Below, piece by piece: positions 41,079 to 50,069 of a DNA stretch of 64,000 nucleotides (its first letter is position 1; each line of letters opens with the position of its first letter). Under the pieces are notes generated by a model. The model searched no databases. It saw only the letters and a list, made by a program, of their open reading frames with translations, and was not told where the DNA came from. Source of the DNA: Rhodococcus pseudokoreensis (GTDB lineage Bacteria; Actinomycetota; Actinomycetes; Mycobacteriales; Mycobacteriaceae); assembly GCF_017068395.1 (NCBI RefSeq), contig NZ_CP070619.1, positions 3,100,001 to 3,164,000 on the forward strand, in the 5' to 3' direction. The position numbers and the translations under genes were made by a program.

Positions 41079-42299
41079 ATGCCCCACACTCTCGACGGTC
41101 GACGCACTCCATTCGACAGCACCGATCCCAACTCCACAGGACGCGTGGCACTGATCGTTCTCTTCTCCTCCGTTGTCGGCATGCTCCTGCTGATGGCCCC
41201 CGCCGTGGCCAGTCAGCTCCAACTTCAGCTGGGACTGAATCCCTCACAGACGGGTGACTTGTTCTCGGCCGAACTCGGTGCGATGAGCTTCGCCTCGATC
41301 CCCGCACTGTGGTGGATGAAGAAATTCAACATCAGGACGATGTCCACGATTTTCGGCGTGATCTTCATCGCCGGCAACATCAGCTCCGCGTACATCGACG
41401 ACTACGGCACCCTGCTCGCCGTGCGCTTTCTGACCTCCCTCGCGGGCGGGTCACTGATGGTCCTGTGCATGTCGCTCGCCGCCCAGACCCGAGATCGCAA
41501 CCGCGTGTACGGACTATGGGTGATGGGGCAATTGTCCTTCGGGGCGATCGGATTGGCGGTGCTTCCGCACTTCTTCGACAACTTCGGAATCGGCATCGTG
41601 TACTGGACCCTCGCCGTGCTGATGATCCTCGTTCTGCCGCTCACACGATTCCTGCCGGAGCGTAACGTCACGGCCGGCCATGCCGGCGGACAAGAGACCG
41701 GGCCGACACGCAACTACGTGTTGCGCGCCGCATTCGGGCTCGTCGCGGTGCTCGCCTTCTACGTGAGCCTCAGCGGAATCTGGACGTTCGTCGGCGGTGT
41801 CGCCGCTGCATCCACCATCGGCACCGAAACCTCGAGTGCGATCCTGTCGATCGCCACCGTCCTGGGTATCGCCGGTTCTGCACTGGCCACCGTCCTGGGC
41901 GCCCGGCCGAGCACGAGAACCAACCTCCTCGTCGGGTATGTGGCGATGACCCTGTCGGTCGGTCTGCTCGCCGGAATGCCGGGACTGCTCCGATTCACCA
42001 TTGCAGCACTACTTTTCAAGTTAACCTGGACGTTCATTCTCCCGTACATCATGTCCACCCTGTCCGGACTGGACCGGTCGGGACGGCTGGTGAACCTGGC
42101 CAACATCGCAATCGGCGGCGGCTTCGCGATCGGCCCGTTCATGGGAGGACGCCTCGTCGAGAGCGCAGGCGGATACGGAACGTTGATCGCGGTCAGCGCC
42201 GCGGGACTGGTCCTGTCGCTGGCACTGATCATGGCTGCCCAACCCCGGCGGAACGTCGCCCCCGTCGTCACCACCCCGGTTCCGCAGATGGCCGAGTAG
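41079..42299 (+). CDS. MFS transporter
   Basis: A 406-residue protein with 12 hydrophobic helices and few charged loops. It lacks the full DRxGRR loop between helices 2 and 3 (reads WWMKKFNIRT) but keeps the general MFS helix spacing. Last gene of the SDR-amidohydrolase operon, so a substrate importer is likely. Ribosome region CACGAAGGACC precedes ATG 41079. It converges with the AraC gene, 5 bases apart. Confidence 0.83.
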   Translation: MPHTLDGRRTPFDSTDPNSTGRVALIVLFSSVVGMLLLMAPAVASQLQLQLGLNPSQTGDLFSAELGAMSFASIPALWWMKKFNIRTMSTIFGVIFIAGNISSAYIDDYGTLLAVRFLTSLAGGSLMVLCMSLAAQTRDRNRVYGLWVMGQLSFGAIGLAVLPHFFDNFGIGIVYWTLAVLMILVLPLTRFLPERNVTAGHAGGQETGPTRNYVLRAAFGLVAVLAFYVSLSGIWTFVGGVAAASTIGTETSSAILSIATVLGIAGSALATVLGARPSTRTNLLVGYVAMTLSVGLLAGMPGLLRFTIAALLFKLTWTFILPYIMSTLSGLDRSGRLVNLANIAIGGGFAIGPFMGGRLVESAGGYGTLIAVSAAGLVLSLALIMAAQPRRNVAPVVTTPVPQMAE

Positions 42300-42304
42300 A
42301 GCTT

Positions 42305-43273
42305 TCAGTCGACAGGTCGATCGAGAGTACCGCCGGCAGTCCGATAGCGGCCGGCGGTTACTCCGAAGCGGGTCTTGAACAACCGCGAGAAGTGCGCCGG
42401 GTCGGAGAACCCCCAGCGCGCTCCGACGGCGGCCACCGGGACATGGCAGTTTCGCGGATCGACGAGGTCGCGCCGGCACTGTTCGAGCCGTCGCTCCCGG
42501 ATCCACCCGCCGACAGGAGTGCCGTCCGCCTCGAAGATCTTCTGCAGATGCCGCACCGAAATATGATGCGCGGCAGCGACCATCGCCGTATCGAGACCCG
42601 GATCCGTCAGATGCTCCTCGATGAACGTGCCGACCCGGACGCGGAGGGCCGTTTGCCGCGATTCGAGCGACAGACTGTCCGTGATCTGCAGTTGCTCGGC
42701 GAACGCCGCGGCCAGCACGTCGAGGACCGCGTTGTTGAGATGCACCGCCACCGCGGGCTCGGTATCGAAGACCCGCTCCCCCAGGTCCTTGACGAACGGC
42801 GCGACCAGGGCACCAATGCCCTGACGGCCGGAGATCCGCCGCGCCGTGAGCTCCGCTATCCCGGCAGGGGGAATCCGCAGCAGCTCGCGCGGGAACATCA
42901 TGACCAGCATCCGGAACCGATCATCGAACGAGAGTTGGTAGGGCCTCGTTGTGTCGTAGATCGCGAAGTCACCCGGGGTCAACGCCGCCTCGCGGTCGTC
43001 CTGCGTCAGCACGCAGTAGCCGCGGACCTGCAAACCCACCTTGTAGAAACCCGGATCGCTCGCGCGGATCGTCCTCGGGGTGCGGCGCACCGTGTGCGCC
43101 GAGGCGACAACCTCGGCAACCTGGACCTGACCGAGGGAGGTGCCATGGATATAGCCCTCGAAATCGGTATCGGGAGCGATCGACGTCTCCAAGGGGACGA
43201 AACTGTCGGTCACCGACTCCCGGAACGTGTCGAGATCGAGTGATTGATCCCGGCGTTCGACAATCTCACCCAT
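42305..43273 (-). CDS. AraC-family transcriptional regulator
   Basis: A 322-residue AraC/XylS regulator with an AraC_binding_2 domain (ALTPGDFAIYDTTRPYQLSF) and a C-terminal pair of helix-turn-helix motifs (DTAMVAAAHHISVRHLQKIF and GARWGFSDPAHFSRLFKTRFG). Its start overlaps the stop of the TetR gene by 8 bases, so they form a two-regulator operon on the minus strand. It probably activates the convergent catabolic operon in response to substrate. Related in architecture to the AraC protein at 20350. Confidence 0.87.
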   Translation of the reverse strand: MGEIVERRDQSLDLDTFRESVTDSFVPLETSIAPDTDFEGYIHGTSLGQVQVAEVVASAHTVRRTPRTIRASDPGFYKVGLQVRGYCVLTQDDREAALTPGDFAIYDTTRPYQLSFDDRFRMLVMMFPRELLRIPPAGIAELTARRISGRQGIGALVAPFVKDLGERVFDTEPAVAVHLNNAVLDVLAAAFAEQLQITDSLSLESRQTALRVRVGTFIEEHLTDPGLDTAMVAAAHHISVRHLQKIFEADGTPVGGWIRERRLEQCRRDLVDPRNCHVPVAAVGARWGFSDPAHFSRLFKTRFGVTAGRYRTAGGTLDRPVD

Positions 43274-43925
43274 AGCTGACTCGGTCCTCGATGCCGGCGC
43301 ACAACTGCGTCGCCGGTTCCGACGAGGAGGGCGACACGTTTCGTCCGGAACTGTTCTGCCGGAGCAATTCCCGCAGATGGGCGAGGGCGCTCTCGGTCAG
43401 CTCGGGGGGACCGAGGGTGATCTGATGGAACACCAGACCGTCTGCGGCCACGTAGATGAGGTGACTCAACGCCGGGTCGGGGTCCATCCCGGCGCACTCG
43501 AGTTCGAACTGCAGCCGGTCGACGTACGCCCGGTAGATCGCCTCGACGTAGGGGCGCAACTCCGGCCGGCGCCGAGATTCGAGGATCAGCTCATATTGGA
43601 AGGCGAGGTCTTCGGGATTACTTTCCACCATCGTCGCCAATCCGGCGAAGACGGCGTCGAGGTCACCACTTCCCGGACGGGTGCTGATCGAGGTCACACT
43701 GTTGTTTACGGAGAACTGCAGCGCCGCCTCGAGCAACGCATCGCGGGACCCGAAGTGATGCGCCACCAGCCCGTGCGCGACACCGGCCTCACGCGCCACC
43801 GCCCGATACGTCAATTTCCGCAGGCCCTGCTCGGCAACCACACGCACCGCCGCAGCCAGGAGGGCGGTGCGCCCCTCCCCGTAGCGGGGCGCCTGCCGGG
43901 CCGAGCCCTCTTCGGAGATGGTCAT
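43266..43925 (-). CDS. TetR-family transcriptional regulator (paralogue)
   Basis: A 219-residue TetR repressor nearly repeating the 36440-37021 protein through the DNA-binding domain (GLRKLTYRAVAREAGVAHGLVAHHFGSRDALL) and into the ligand domain, with a longer C terminus. A GAGGAG ribosome site precedes ATG 43925. Operator words at 43942-43955 and 43989-44004 suggest autorepression. It is cotranscribed with the AraC gene. Confidence 0.88.
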   Translation of the reverse strand: MTISEEGSARQAPRYGEGRTALLAAAVRVVAEQGLRKLTYRAVAREAGVAHGLVAHHFGSRDALLEAALQFSVNNSVTSISTRPGSGDLDAVFAGLATMVESNPEDLAFQYELILESRRRPELRPYVEAIYRAYVDRLQFELECAGMDPDPALSHLIYVAADGLVFHQITLGPPELTESALAHLRELLRQNSSGRNVSPSSSEPATQLCAGIEDRVSYG

Positions 43926-43941
43926 CGCGGTAACTCCTCGC

Positions 43942-44004
43942 TGTCCACTTGGCCAGTTTCTCCAGAAGTGTAGACGCCGGTCGGCTCACTGTCCAGATGG
44001 ACAG
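43942..44004. promoter_or_regulatory. Twin TetR operators at the second TetR gene
   Basis: TGTCCA-CT-TGGCCA (43942-43955, one mismatch) and CTGTCCA-GA-TGGACAG (43989-44004, perfect 7-base arms) share the TCCA-N2-TGGA core with the pair at 37048-37116. Confidence 0.6.
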
Positions 44005-44062
44005 TTACCGATTCGAACCGGAACCCCATGGCGTGACCATGGGGTTCCGACCCAGCAAAGAC

Positions 44063-45160
44063 TCAGTCCGCTATACGGCGAATTCGACTGGTGTCCAGAT
44101 CGGCGATCGAAGTTGCGCCGATCATCGCCATGGTTCGAGCCAATTGACGACGGAGCAATTCGAGGAGATCGGTGACCCCGTGCGCGCCGTCGAGCGTGAG
44201 CGCCCAGAGCGCGGGGCGACCCACAAACACTGCCCGGGCACCGAGGGAGAGCGCCACCGCCACCTCGCGGCCGTGCCGGAATCCCCCGTCCACGTAGACC
44301 TCGGTGGGATATCCGGACAGCGCGTCGACGATCTCCGGCAGAGCGTCGAGCGTGCCCCACGCGGTGTCCAGAGCCCGACCACCGTGGTTGGACACCACGA
44401 TGGCGTCGACACCACACTCGGCCGCACGGATCGCGTCGTCGGGATGCATGATCCCCTTGAGCACGAGCGGCAGGTCGCTCACCTCGCGGAGCCAGTCCAG
44501 ATCGGACCAGGTGAGCCGCGGGTCGTGCGGAAGGTCGGACCCGCCCGGTTGCGGAAGGTAGAGGCGATCACGACCGGCGATACTCGCCATACCGCGCCGC
44601 ATACCATCGTGGTGCAGTGGAGGCACCGGCATGTCCGCGGTCAGGCACAGTGCCTCGCAACCCTGTTCGGCGGCAAGGGATACGACCCGCTGTACAAGGT
44701 CACGATCCGTGCCGAAATACAGCTGAAACCAGGTCCTTCCTCCGACTGCCCGAACATCGGGCAGAGTCCTCCCAGTGGCCGAACTCAGCACCATGATGCT
44801 GTCGGCGTCACGAACCCCTCGAGCAGTAGCCACCTCGCCGCCCGGGTGGACCAGGGTGTGCCCACCCGAGGGGGCTACGAGCACAGGCGACGACACCGAT
44901 CTACCGAGAATTTCTGTTGTGGTATCGATTTCGCTGACGTCGACGAGCACCCGAGAGCGCAGTGCCCACCGCTCATGGGCTGCCCGATTTGCCGCTATGG
45001 CCCGACCGGCGCCCGCACCGTCTTCGATTACGGCACTCACATCGTCGGACCAAGCAGACAGGGCGGCCGTGCGCATGTCCTCGAGGTCCGTGAATTCCGC
45101 TACCCGTCCAGATTCGTATGGCACATAATCCATTTCAAACGTGGTCGAGCGCGAACTCAT
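44063..45160 (-). CDS. FMN-dependent alpha-hydroxy-acid dehydrogenase
   Basis: A 365-residue member of the lactate/glycolate/mandelate oxidase family: VLVAPSGGHTLVHPGGEVATARG, TWFQLYFGTD, KGIMHPDDAIRA (FMN-binding Lys), and SNHGGRALDTA with the catalytic His, then VYVDGGFRHGREVAVALSLGA and the GRPALWALT phosphate loop. It oxidises a 2-hydroxy acid to a 2-oxo acid. Start ATG 45160 overlaps the stop of the ABC substrate-binding gene (ATGA), giving an unusual coupling of an importer's receptor with an alpha-hydroxy-acid enzyme. Confidence 0.92.
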   Translation of the reverse strand: MSSRSTTFEMDYVPYESGRVAEFTDLEDMRTAALSAWSDDVSAVIEDGAGAGRAIAANRAAHERWALRSRVLVDVSEIDTTTEILGRSVSSPVLVAPSGGHTLVHPGGEVATARGVRDADSIMVLSSATGRTLPDVRAVGGRTWFQLYFGTDRDLVQRVVSLAAEQGCEALCLTADMPVPPLHHDGMRRGMASIAGRDRLYLPQPGGSDLPHDPRLTWSDLDWLREVSDLPLVLKGIMHPDDAIRAAECGVDAIVVSNHGGRALDTAWGTLDALPEIVDALSGYPTEVYVDGGFRHGREVAVALSLGARAVFVGRPALWALTLDGAHGVTDLLELLRRQLARTMAMIGATSIADLDTSRIRRIAD

Positions 45161-46296
45161 GAAGCACCGTTGAGATATGTCATGTCGACCACTTCGGAGT
45201 AGGCAAGCTTCGGATCGTCGGATGAGAACCCCGTCAGACCCCAGCCCTTGATGCCTTCGACAGCCTCCTGCCAGTCTGCTTCCGTGATCTGACCGGCCGC
45301 CGGGCCCGACGGCGTACGGGTCTTCAGATCCGCCCATGCGACAGCCATGCTCTCGGCATCGCCGCTCGCGAAGTCCGGATCACGCTTGAGGATCTCGGCC
45401 AGTTGCTCAGGGGTTGAGTTGTGCACGATTTCGGCTGCGTCGCGCAGAGCTTTCGTATAGCGGGCAACCGCCTCGGACTTCCCACTGAGATCTTCCCTTA
45501 TTCCCAGCATGGCGCCCAGCGGGAAAGGCTTCATCGGAACAAGATCGTCGCGCTCCTCGGCTGTCATGGCGAGAGGGTTGATCAGCATGACGGCCTGACC
45601 CTTCTCGGTCACCATCCATGCCTGGTCGGCGAGAGTAACAGCGGCATCCGCCGAGCCGTTGGTGACCGAAGCCGTGAGTGCCGGCAGATTGTCCATGACG
45701 GCGTAATCACATTTGAGGCCAACAGATTTGGTCACTTCGACGAGCCAACCGTAGAGAGTCGTTCCCGGCGAAGTCGTTGCAATCCGACAATCCGAGCCTT
45801 TGTCTTTCAACGCGTCGAGCGTCATCCCATTCGCCCCGATCAAGGTACTTCCGGTCAGGCCGGCCGTGCTGCTGCCGAAGACCACGGAGACGTGCTTTCC
45901 CTGCGCCGCCAGCGGCAGGGCAACAGGTGTCGCGCCTACCCACACATCCGCCCGGCCCGACACCAGCAGAGCCGAGGCGTTGCTGGCGCCGCCCGAAACC
46001 TGCTCGACGTTGAGCCCGTTCTTCTCGAACAGGCCCTCGTTCTTCGCGACGTAATACAGGCCGTGCCCCACAGCGGGCGACCCCGTAACCACCTTCAAGG
46101 TCGGCTGCGAGGACGAACCGGCCTCGTCCGACTCCGCGGACGAGCTGCATCCGGCGGCAAAAAGGGCAACGGCAAGGCCTGCTGCGACCGAGGTCAGGCC
46201 TATCCGCAAGCCGGACCTCCGGCCCCGGCTGCTGGTGGAAACTTCAGCCGAGGTGACCCCTGGATCGGTACCTCGTTCAGCGTTACTTCGGAGCAT
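45157..46296 (-). CDS. ABC transporter substrate-binding lipoprotein (NitT/TauT type)
   Basis: A 379-residue receptor. An N-terminal signal with lipobox ALFAAGCSS (Cys about residue 48), then the NMT1/SsuA-like periplasmic-binding pattern: KVVTGSPAVGHGLYYVAKNEGLFEKNGLNVE, SGRADVWVG and PGTTLYGWLVE. ATG 46296 is chosen for the GAGGAAGG site. The ATPase and permease are encoded divergently (46873-48560), so the importer is split across the promoter region. The family carries sulfonates, nitrate or small organics. Confidence 0.9.
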   Translation of the reverse strand: MLRSNAERGTDPGVTSAEVSTSSRGRRSGLRIGLTSVAAGLAVALFAAGCSSSAESDEAGSSSQPTLKVVTGSPAVGHGLYYVAKNEGLFEKNGLNVEQVSGGASNASALLVSGRADVWVGATPVALPLAAQGKHVSVVFGSSTAGLTGSTLIGANGMTLDALKDKGSDCRIATTSPGTTLYGWLVEVTKSVGLKCDYAVMDNLPALTASVTNGSADAAVTLADQAWMVTEKGQAVMLINPLAMTAEERDDLVPMKPFPLGAMLGIREDLSGKSEAVARYTKALRDAAEIVHNSTPEQLAEILKRDPDFASGDAESMAVAWADLKTRTPSGPAAGQITEADWQEAVEGIKGWGLTGFSSDDPKLAYSEVVDMTYLNGAS

Positions 46297-46872
46297 GTTG
46301 CGTAGGCCTTCCTCGAATGATGTGATCCCCCACTCCGGCCAACCTTGCATGTGATGCCGGTCACTTGGTATCACGGGATGCGACATCTTCGAGAGGCCGG
46401 CCTCACACCAACCGTGAAGCGGTCGAGTGCCGCAGTTCGACGCATGTTGTCGCCGAAAGGTCGAGCCTTCCCCCGGCAAACCCCTCAACCGCCGACCCTC
46501 ACGGTTACCGCGAGTTGGGGGCCGGAAAGTTGCCGTCTTATGTGATAGCCCCCGCTAGTGGCACATGTCACAGTCGTATAGCAGCGCGAGGAACGCATAC
46601 CGACGGAGGACGACACGACATGTTCGGCTCACCCAGCCCAGGTCGCATGAACATGCACGTCGTTCAAATGGACGGCCGGCGCGATGACCGACCTCGCCTG
46701 CCAGGTCGCACCCTCGTCGATGTTCCAAACAGGGAACCGACCGAAGACTTCCCTGGCGATCCGAGGTTCACGACCCGGCTGCGGCGGACAAGTCACCTCT
46801 GACTGCCGATCCACAGCACCACAGCAGCACAGGCGCGGGCGTCGTCGCGTCTGTTCCGAAAGGAGAACCACT
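46297..46872. promoter_or_regulatory. Divergent promoter region of the ABC importer
   Basis: 576 bases separate the divergent substrate-binding and ATPase genes. Open frames here are shadows. TGTGAT words recur at 46319, 46351 and 46539, with TCACA-type partners (for example 46539 with 46567), which could be operator half-sites. No gene or RNA was recognised. Confidence 0.35.
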
Positions 46873-47703
46873 TTGTTGGCCAAACTCAAAGGCAGCCCGC
46901 CCGCGGGCTCGACACAGCCGGACCGGCGGGAAATATCGCCGGGCGATGTACTGAAAGCTGAGGGATTGAGCTACCGCTACCCCACAGGTCTGCAGGCCGT
47001 CGGCAACTTCACCACCGGGATCAAGCCCGGCGAGATCGTGAGCATCGTCGGCCCCAGCGGTTGCGGAAAATCGACTCTGCTTCGCATTCTCGCGGGCTTG
47101 CGCGAGCCGACCGGTGGCGTACTGGAACGACGTGAACCCGAAGCCGGCCGCCACACGTGCTCGATGGTGTTCCAGGAAGACACCTTGCTGCCCTGGCTGA
47201 AGGTCGCCGAGAACGTCAGACTGTTCTACCGCTTCCAGGGTGAGCGAGCCTCGAAGAGGCGCGACAGAATCATGGAGTTGCTGTCCATGGTCGGCCTGGA
47301 GAAGTTCGCCGACTCCTATCCCTCCCAGTTGTCCGGGGGAATGCGCCGGCGCGTTGCGGTCCTCACCGCTGTCGCTCCGCTACCGTCGCTGTTGCTGCTG
47401 GACGAGCCGTTCTCCGCGCTGGACGAACCCTCCCGAATTGCCGTTCACCAGGACGTTTACCAGCTCATCCGCACATTCAACATCACCGCGGTACTCGTCA
47501 CGCACGATCTGGGTGAGGCGGTCAGCTTGTCCGATCGGATTCTCCTGCTCAGCTCGAGCCCCTCGACCATCGTCAAGGAGTTCCACACACCCTTCGGCGC
47601 CGAACGGGACCTCCTCGAAGTTCGGTCCGATCCGCGCTTCCTCGAGATGTACGGCGACATCTGGAACGACTTTCGCCGGCAGTCCACGAAGGCAGGGGTG
47701 TGA
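46873..47703 (+). CDS. ABC transporter ATP-binding protein (NitT/TauT type)
   Basis: A 276-residue ATPase: Walker A GPSGCGKSTLLR, Q-loop MVFQEDTLLPWL, signature LSGGMRRR, Walker B LLLLDEPFSALDE and H-loop VTHDLGEAV. TTG 46873 is chosen for the AAAGGAGAACC ribosome site; no ATG lies nearby in frame and the longer frame has no homology. It energises uptake with the permease downstream and the lipoprotein encoded divergently. Confidence 0.92.
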   Translation: MLAKLKGSPPAGSTQPDRREISPGDVLKAEGLSYRYPTGLQAVGNFTTGIKPGEIVSIVGPSGCGKSTLLRILAGLREPTGGVLERREPEAGRHTCSMVFQEDTLLPWLKVAENVRLFYRFQGERASKRRDRIMELLSMVGLEKFADSYPSQLSGGMRRRVAVLTAVAPLPSLLLLDEPFSALDEPSRIAVHQDVYQLIRTFNITAVLVTHDLGEAVSLSDRILLLSSSPSTIVKEFHTPFGAERDLLEVRSDPRFLEMYGDIWNDFRRQSTKAGV

Positions 47704-48560
47704 CGATGTCGACGCAACTCGCAGAGAACGCGATCCTCACAGAACCCGCACCTCAGTCTCCGCGACGAACGGGCATTCCGTGGTCGGTGACCCAGCACCT
47801 CATTCAAGTGGCGTGTGTGATCGCCTTCTTGCTCGCCTGGGAGTTCATCCCGCAGATCGATGGAATCTCCGGAACCGCGAAGTGGCTGGATCCCTTTTTC
47901 ATCAGCTCACCGACGGCCGTAGCGCAGACGGTGTGGGATCTCGGCGCCGGCAACATTCCCGGCGCTTCACTGTGGTCGTACCTGTACTCGACATTGTTCA
48001 GCACCGTCGTCGGCGCGACCATCGGATTGGTGCTCGGCGCGGCTGCGGGTCTGGTGCTGAGCAACAGCCCCAAGGTCAACGACGTCCTGCAACCGTTCAT
48101 CGTTCTGCTCAATTCGGTACCGCGAGTCGCCCTCATCCCCATCATCGTCATCGTCGTCGGGCCCTCGTTGGGTGCCGCGGTGATCTCGGTCGCGATGACG
48201 GTGTTCTTCCTGGGCTTCTTCAACGCCTACGAGGGTGGTTTGACCATCCAGCAGGCCATGATCGACAACGCAAAACTGCTCGGGGCCGGCAAGACGGAAG
48301 TCATGCGAACCATCCGGCTACCCATGGTCGCGATCTGGACCTTCGCAGTCGTACCCAATGCCATCAGCTTCGGCCTCCTTTCCGCCGTCTTCACTGAACT
48401 CCTCACCGGCATTCCCGGCATCGGCACGTTGCTCCAGAACGCGACAGTCAACGTCAACGCAGACTTGATGTTCGCCGTCGTCGTCATCCTCGCGGTCGTG
48501 GGGTTGGTCCTGTACTGGCTGGCCCTCAAGCTGCGCAGCGCTGTCATCCGCTGGGAATGA
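47700..48560 (+). CDS. ABC transporter permease (NitT/TauT type)
   Basis: A 286-residue permease with six hydrophobic helices and the EAA-like loop IDNAKLLGAGKTEVMRTIRLPM, typical of the SsuC/TauC branch. GTG 47700 overlaps the ATPase stop (GTGA); ATG 47706 is the alternative. It precedes a P450 gene by 37 bases, so the transporter and the P450 chain are likely one transcript. Confidence 0.92.
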   Translation: MTMSTQLAENAILTEPAPQSPRRTGIPWSVTQHLIQVACVIAFLLAWEFIPQIDGISGTAKWLDPFFISSPTAVAQTVWDLGAGNIPGASLWSYLYSTLFSTVVGATIGLVLGAAAGLVLSNSPKVNDVLQPFIVLLNSVPRVALIPIIVIVVGPSLGAAVISVAMTVFFLGFFNAYEGGLTIQQAMIDNAKLLGAGKTEVMRTIRLPMVAIWTFAVVPNAISFGLLSAVFTELLTGIPGIGTLLQNATVNVNADLMFAVVVILAVVGLVLYWLALKLRSAVIRWE

Positions 48561-48597
48561 CCACCCGACCGACATCGAACCGAACCAAGGAGAAATC

Positions 48598-49830
48598 GTG
48601 GATTCAACCACCGCCACCGAACTGAACCCGGACGCGCTGCCCCGACTCGAGTGGGACTGGGTGGCCAACGCGTTCGAGGATCCGAACCCCGTTCTCAACG
48701 AGCTTCGGGAACAGACATGGATCGCGAGCAGCGATCGCGGACTCGAGGTACTGCGGTACGAGGACGTCTCCAAGATGCTCCGCGACCGCAACCTGCAGAA
48801 GCAGCCGCAACGGGTCATGAATCGTATGGATGAAATGGGTATCACGGAGGGACCGGTACGCGAGTACCACGCACGTTCCATCCTGACCCAGGACGGCGAC
48901 CCGCATGCACGACTCCGCCTACCGCTCTCTGCATTCTTCGCGCCCCGTCGGGTCGAGTCCCTGCGCCAGGCGACAGCATCCATCGTGGATCGCGCGCTCG
49001 CCCGGGTGGCCGGACGTCCCACCATCGACGCCCTTCCCGAACTCTGCGAACCCATACCCGCGGAGATGTTCTGTCATCTCATCGCGGCTCCGCCGGAGCT
49101 CGCCGGGCAGGTGGCACGAATCTCCGACAGCATGATCGGGCCGATCATCGATCGCGGCTCCGATCGTGCCGCGGAACATGTGGCGGCGTTCCACGAGCTG
49201 CACGACCTTCTGGCGGAGCTCATCGCCGAGCGTCGACGTGCACCGGGCGACGACGTCCTCTCTGACCTCATCGAAATGCAACGCACCGGCCAGCTGACCG
49301 AGCAAGACCTGTACGACCAGGCCGGCATGCTCCTCGACGCCAGCATCGACAACACTGCGCACCAGCTGACCTTCGGTCTGGCCCAGCTGCTGGACGAGCG
49401 GAAGCTGCTCGCTGCTGTCACGTCGGGCGCATCCACACCGGCGCTGGCCGCCGACGAAGTGCTTCGACTCGCCGCAATCGCGGGCGCAATCCTGCGGTTC
49501 CCGAAGGAATCCTTCGAATACAAGGGCATGGTGTTCCCTGCCGGTCAGCCGATCTTCCTTCACCTTCGCTCGGCCAACCGTGATCCGAGGGTGTTCGAGA
49601 ACCCCGACGCATTCGTTCCGGACCGTCCCAAGGGCCGCGGCCCGCTGACATTCGGCGCGGGCGCACACACCTGCCTCGGTCAGCACCTCGCCCGCACAGA
49701 ACTACAGGAGCTGATCAGCCGCTTCCCCGTGGCGTTCCCCAACGCCGAGCTCGCCGAGCCCGCCACCGTGTCATTCGGCCCCATCGCCACGCGGGTTCAG
49801 CGTTGCGTGATCGCGCTGGATCCGGCATGA
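48598..49830 (+). CDS. Cytochrome P450 with Asn in the I-helix
   Basis: A 410-residue soluble bacterial P450. The heme-Cys loop is FGAGAHTCLGQHLA (Cys about residue 360); ExxR is EVLR in AADEVLRLAA. In the I-helix the acid-alcohol pair reads ASIDNT: the acid Asp is kept but the conserved Thr position is Asn. That replacement is known in P450cin (CYP176A1), where Asn242 contacts 1,8-cineole. A ferredoxin gene follows 20 bases later. Likely role: first hydroxylation of an alicyclic or terpenoid substrate. GTG start 48598 has AAGGAGAAATC upstream. Confidence 0.92.
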   Translation: MDSTTATELNPDALPRLEWDWVANAFEDPNPVLNELREQTWIASSDRGLEVLRYEDVSKMLRDRNLQKQPQRVMNRMDEMGITEGPVREYHARSILTQDGDPHARLRLPLSAFFAPRRVESLRQATASIVDRALARVAGRPTIDALPELCEPIPAEMFCHLIAAPPELAGQVARISDSMIGPIIDRGSDRAAEHVAAFHELHDLLAELIAERRRAPGDDVLSDLIEMQRTGQLTEQDLYDQAGMLLDASIDNTAHQLTFGLAQLLDERKLLAAVTSGASTPALAADEVLRLAAIAGAILRFPKESFEYKGMVFPAGQPIFLHLRSANRDPRVFENPDAFVPDRPKGRGPLTFGAGAHTCLGQHLARTELQELISRFPVAFPNAELAEPATVSFGPIATRVQRCVIALDPA

Positions 49831-49850
49831 GACAAGACACTGGAGGAACC

Positions 49851-50069
49851 ATGTTGGCAACCATCCGAGTAGACCGAGACGTGTGTTGTGGCAACGGGAT
49901 GTGCTTCGCCCTTGCGCCCGAAGTCTTCGACCTCGATGACGATGCGGGGGTGGTGAAGTTGCTCGATCCGACCCTGACGCCGGAGAACCGCGCCGCCGTC
50001 GAACAGGCGGTCGCGTGCTGCCCGACCGCAGCGATCGAGATCGAGATCGACCAGGAGGAGACGGCATGA
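49851..50069 (+). CDS. 3Fe-4S type ferredoxin
   Basis: A 72-residue ferredoxin with cysteines in VCCGNGMC and ACCPTAAI, the pattern of actinobacterial 3Fe-4S P450 redox partners, plus an acidic body. It is directly after the P450 and its stop overlaps the next gene, so it is the likely electron donor. TGGAGGAACC precedes ATG 49851. Confidence 0.9.
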   Translation: MLATIRVDRDVCCGNGMCFALAPEVFDLDDDAGVVKLLDPTLTPENRAAVEQAVACCPTAAIEIEIDQEETA

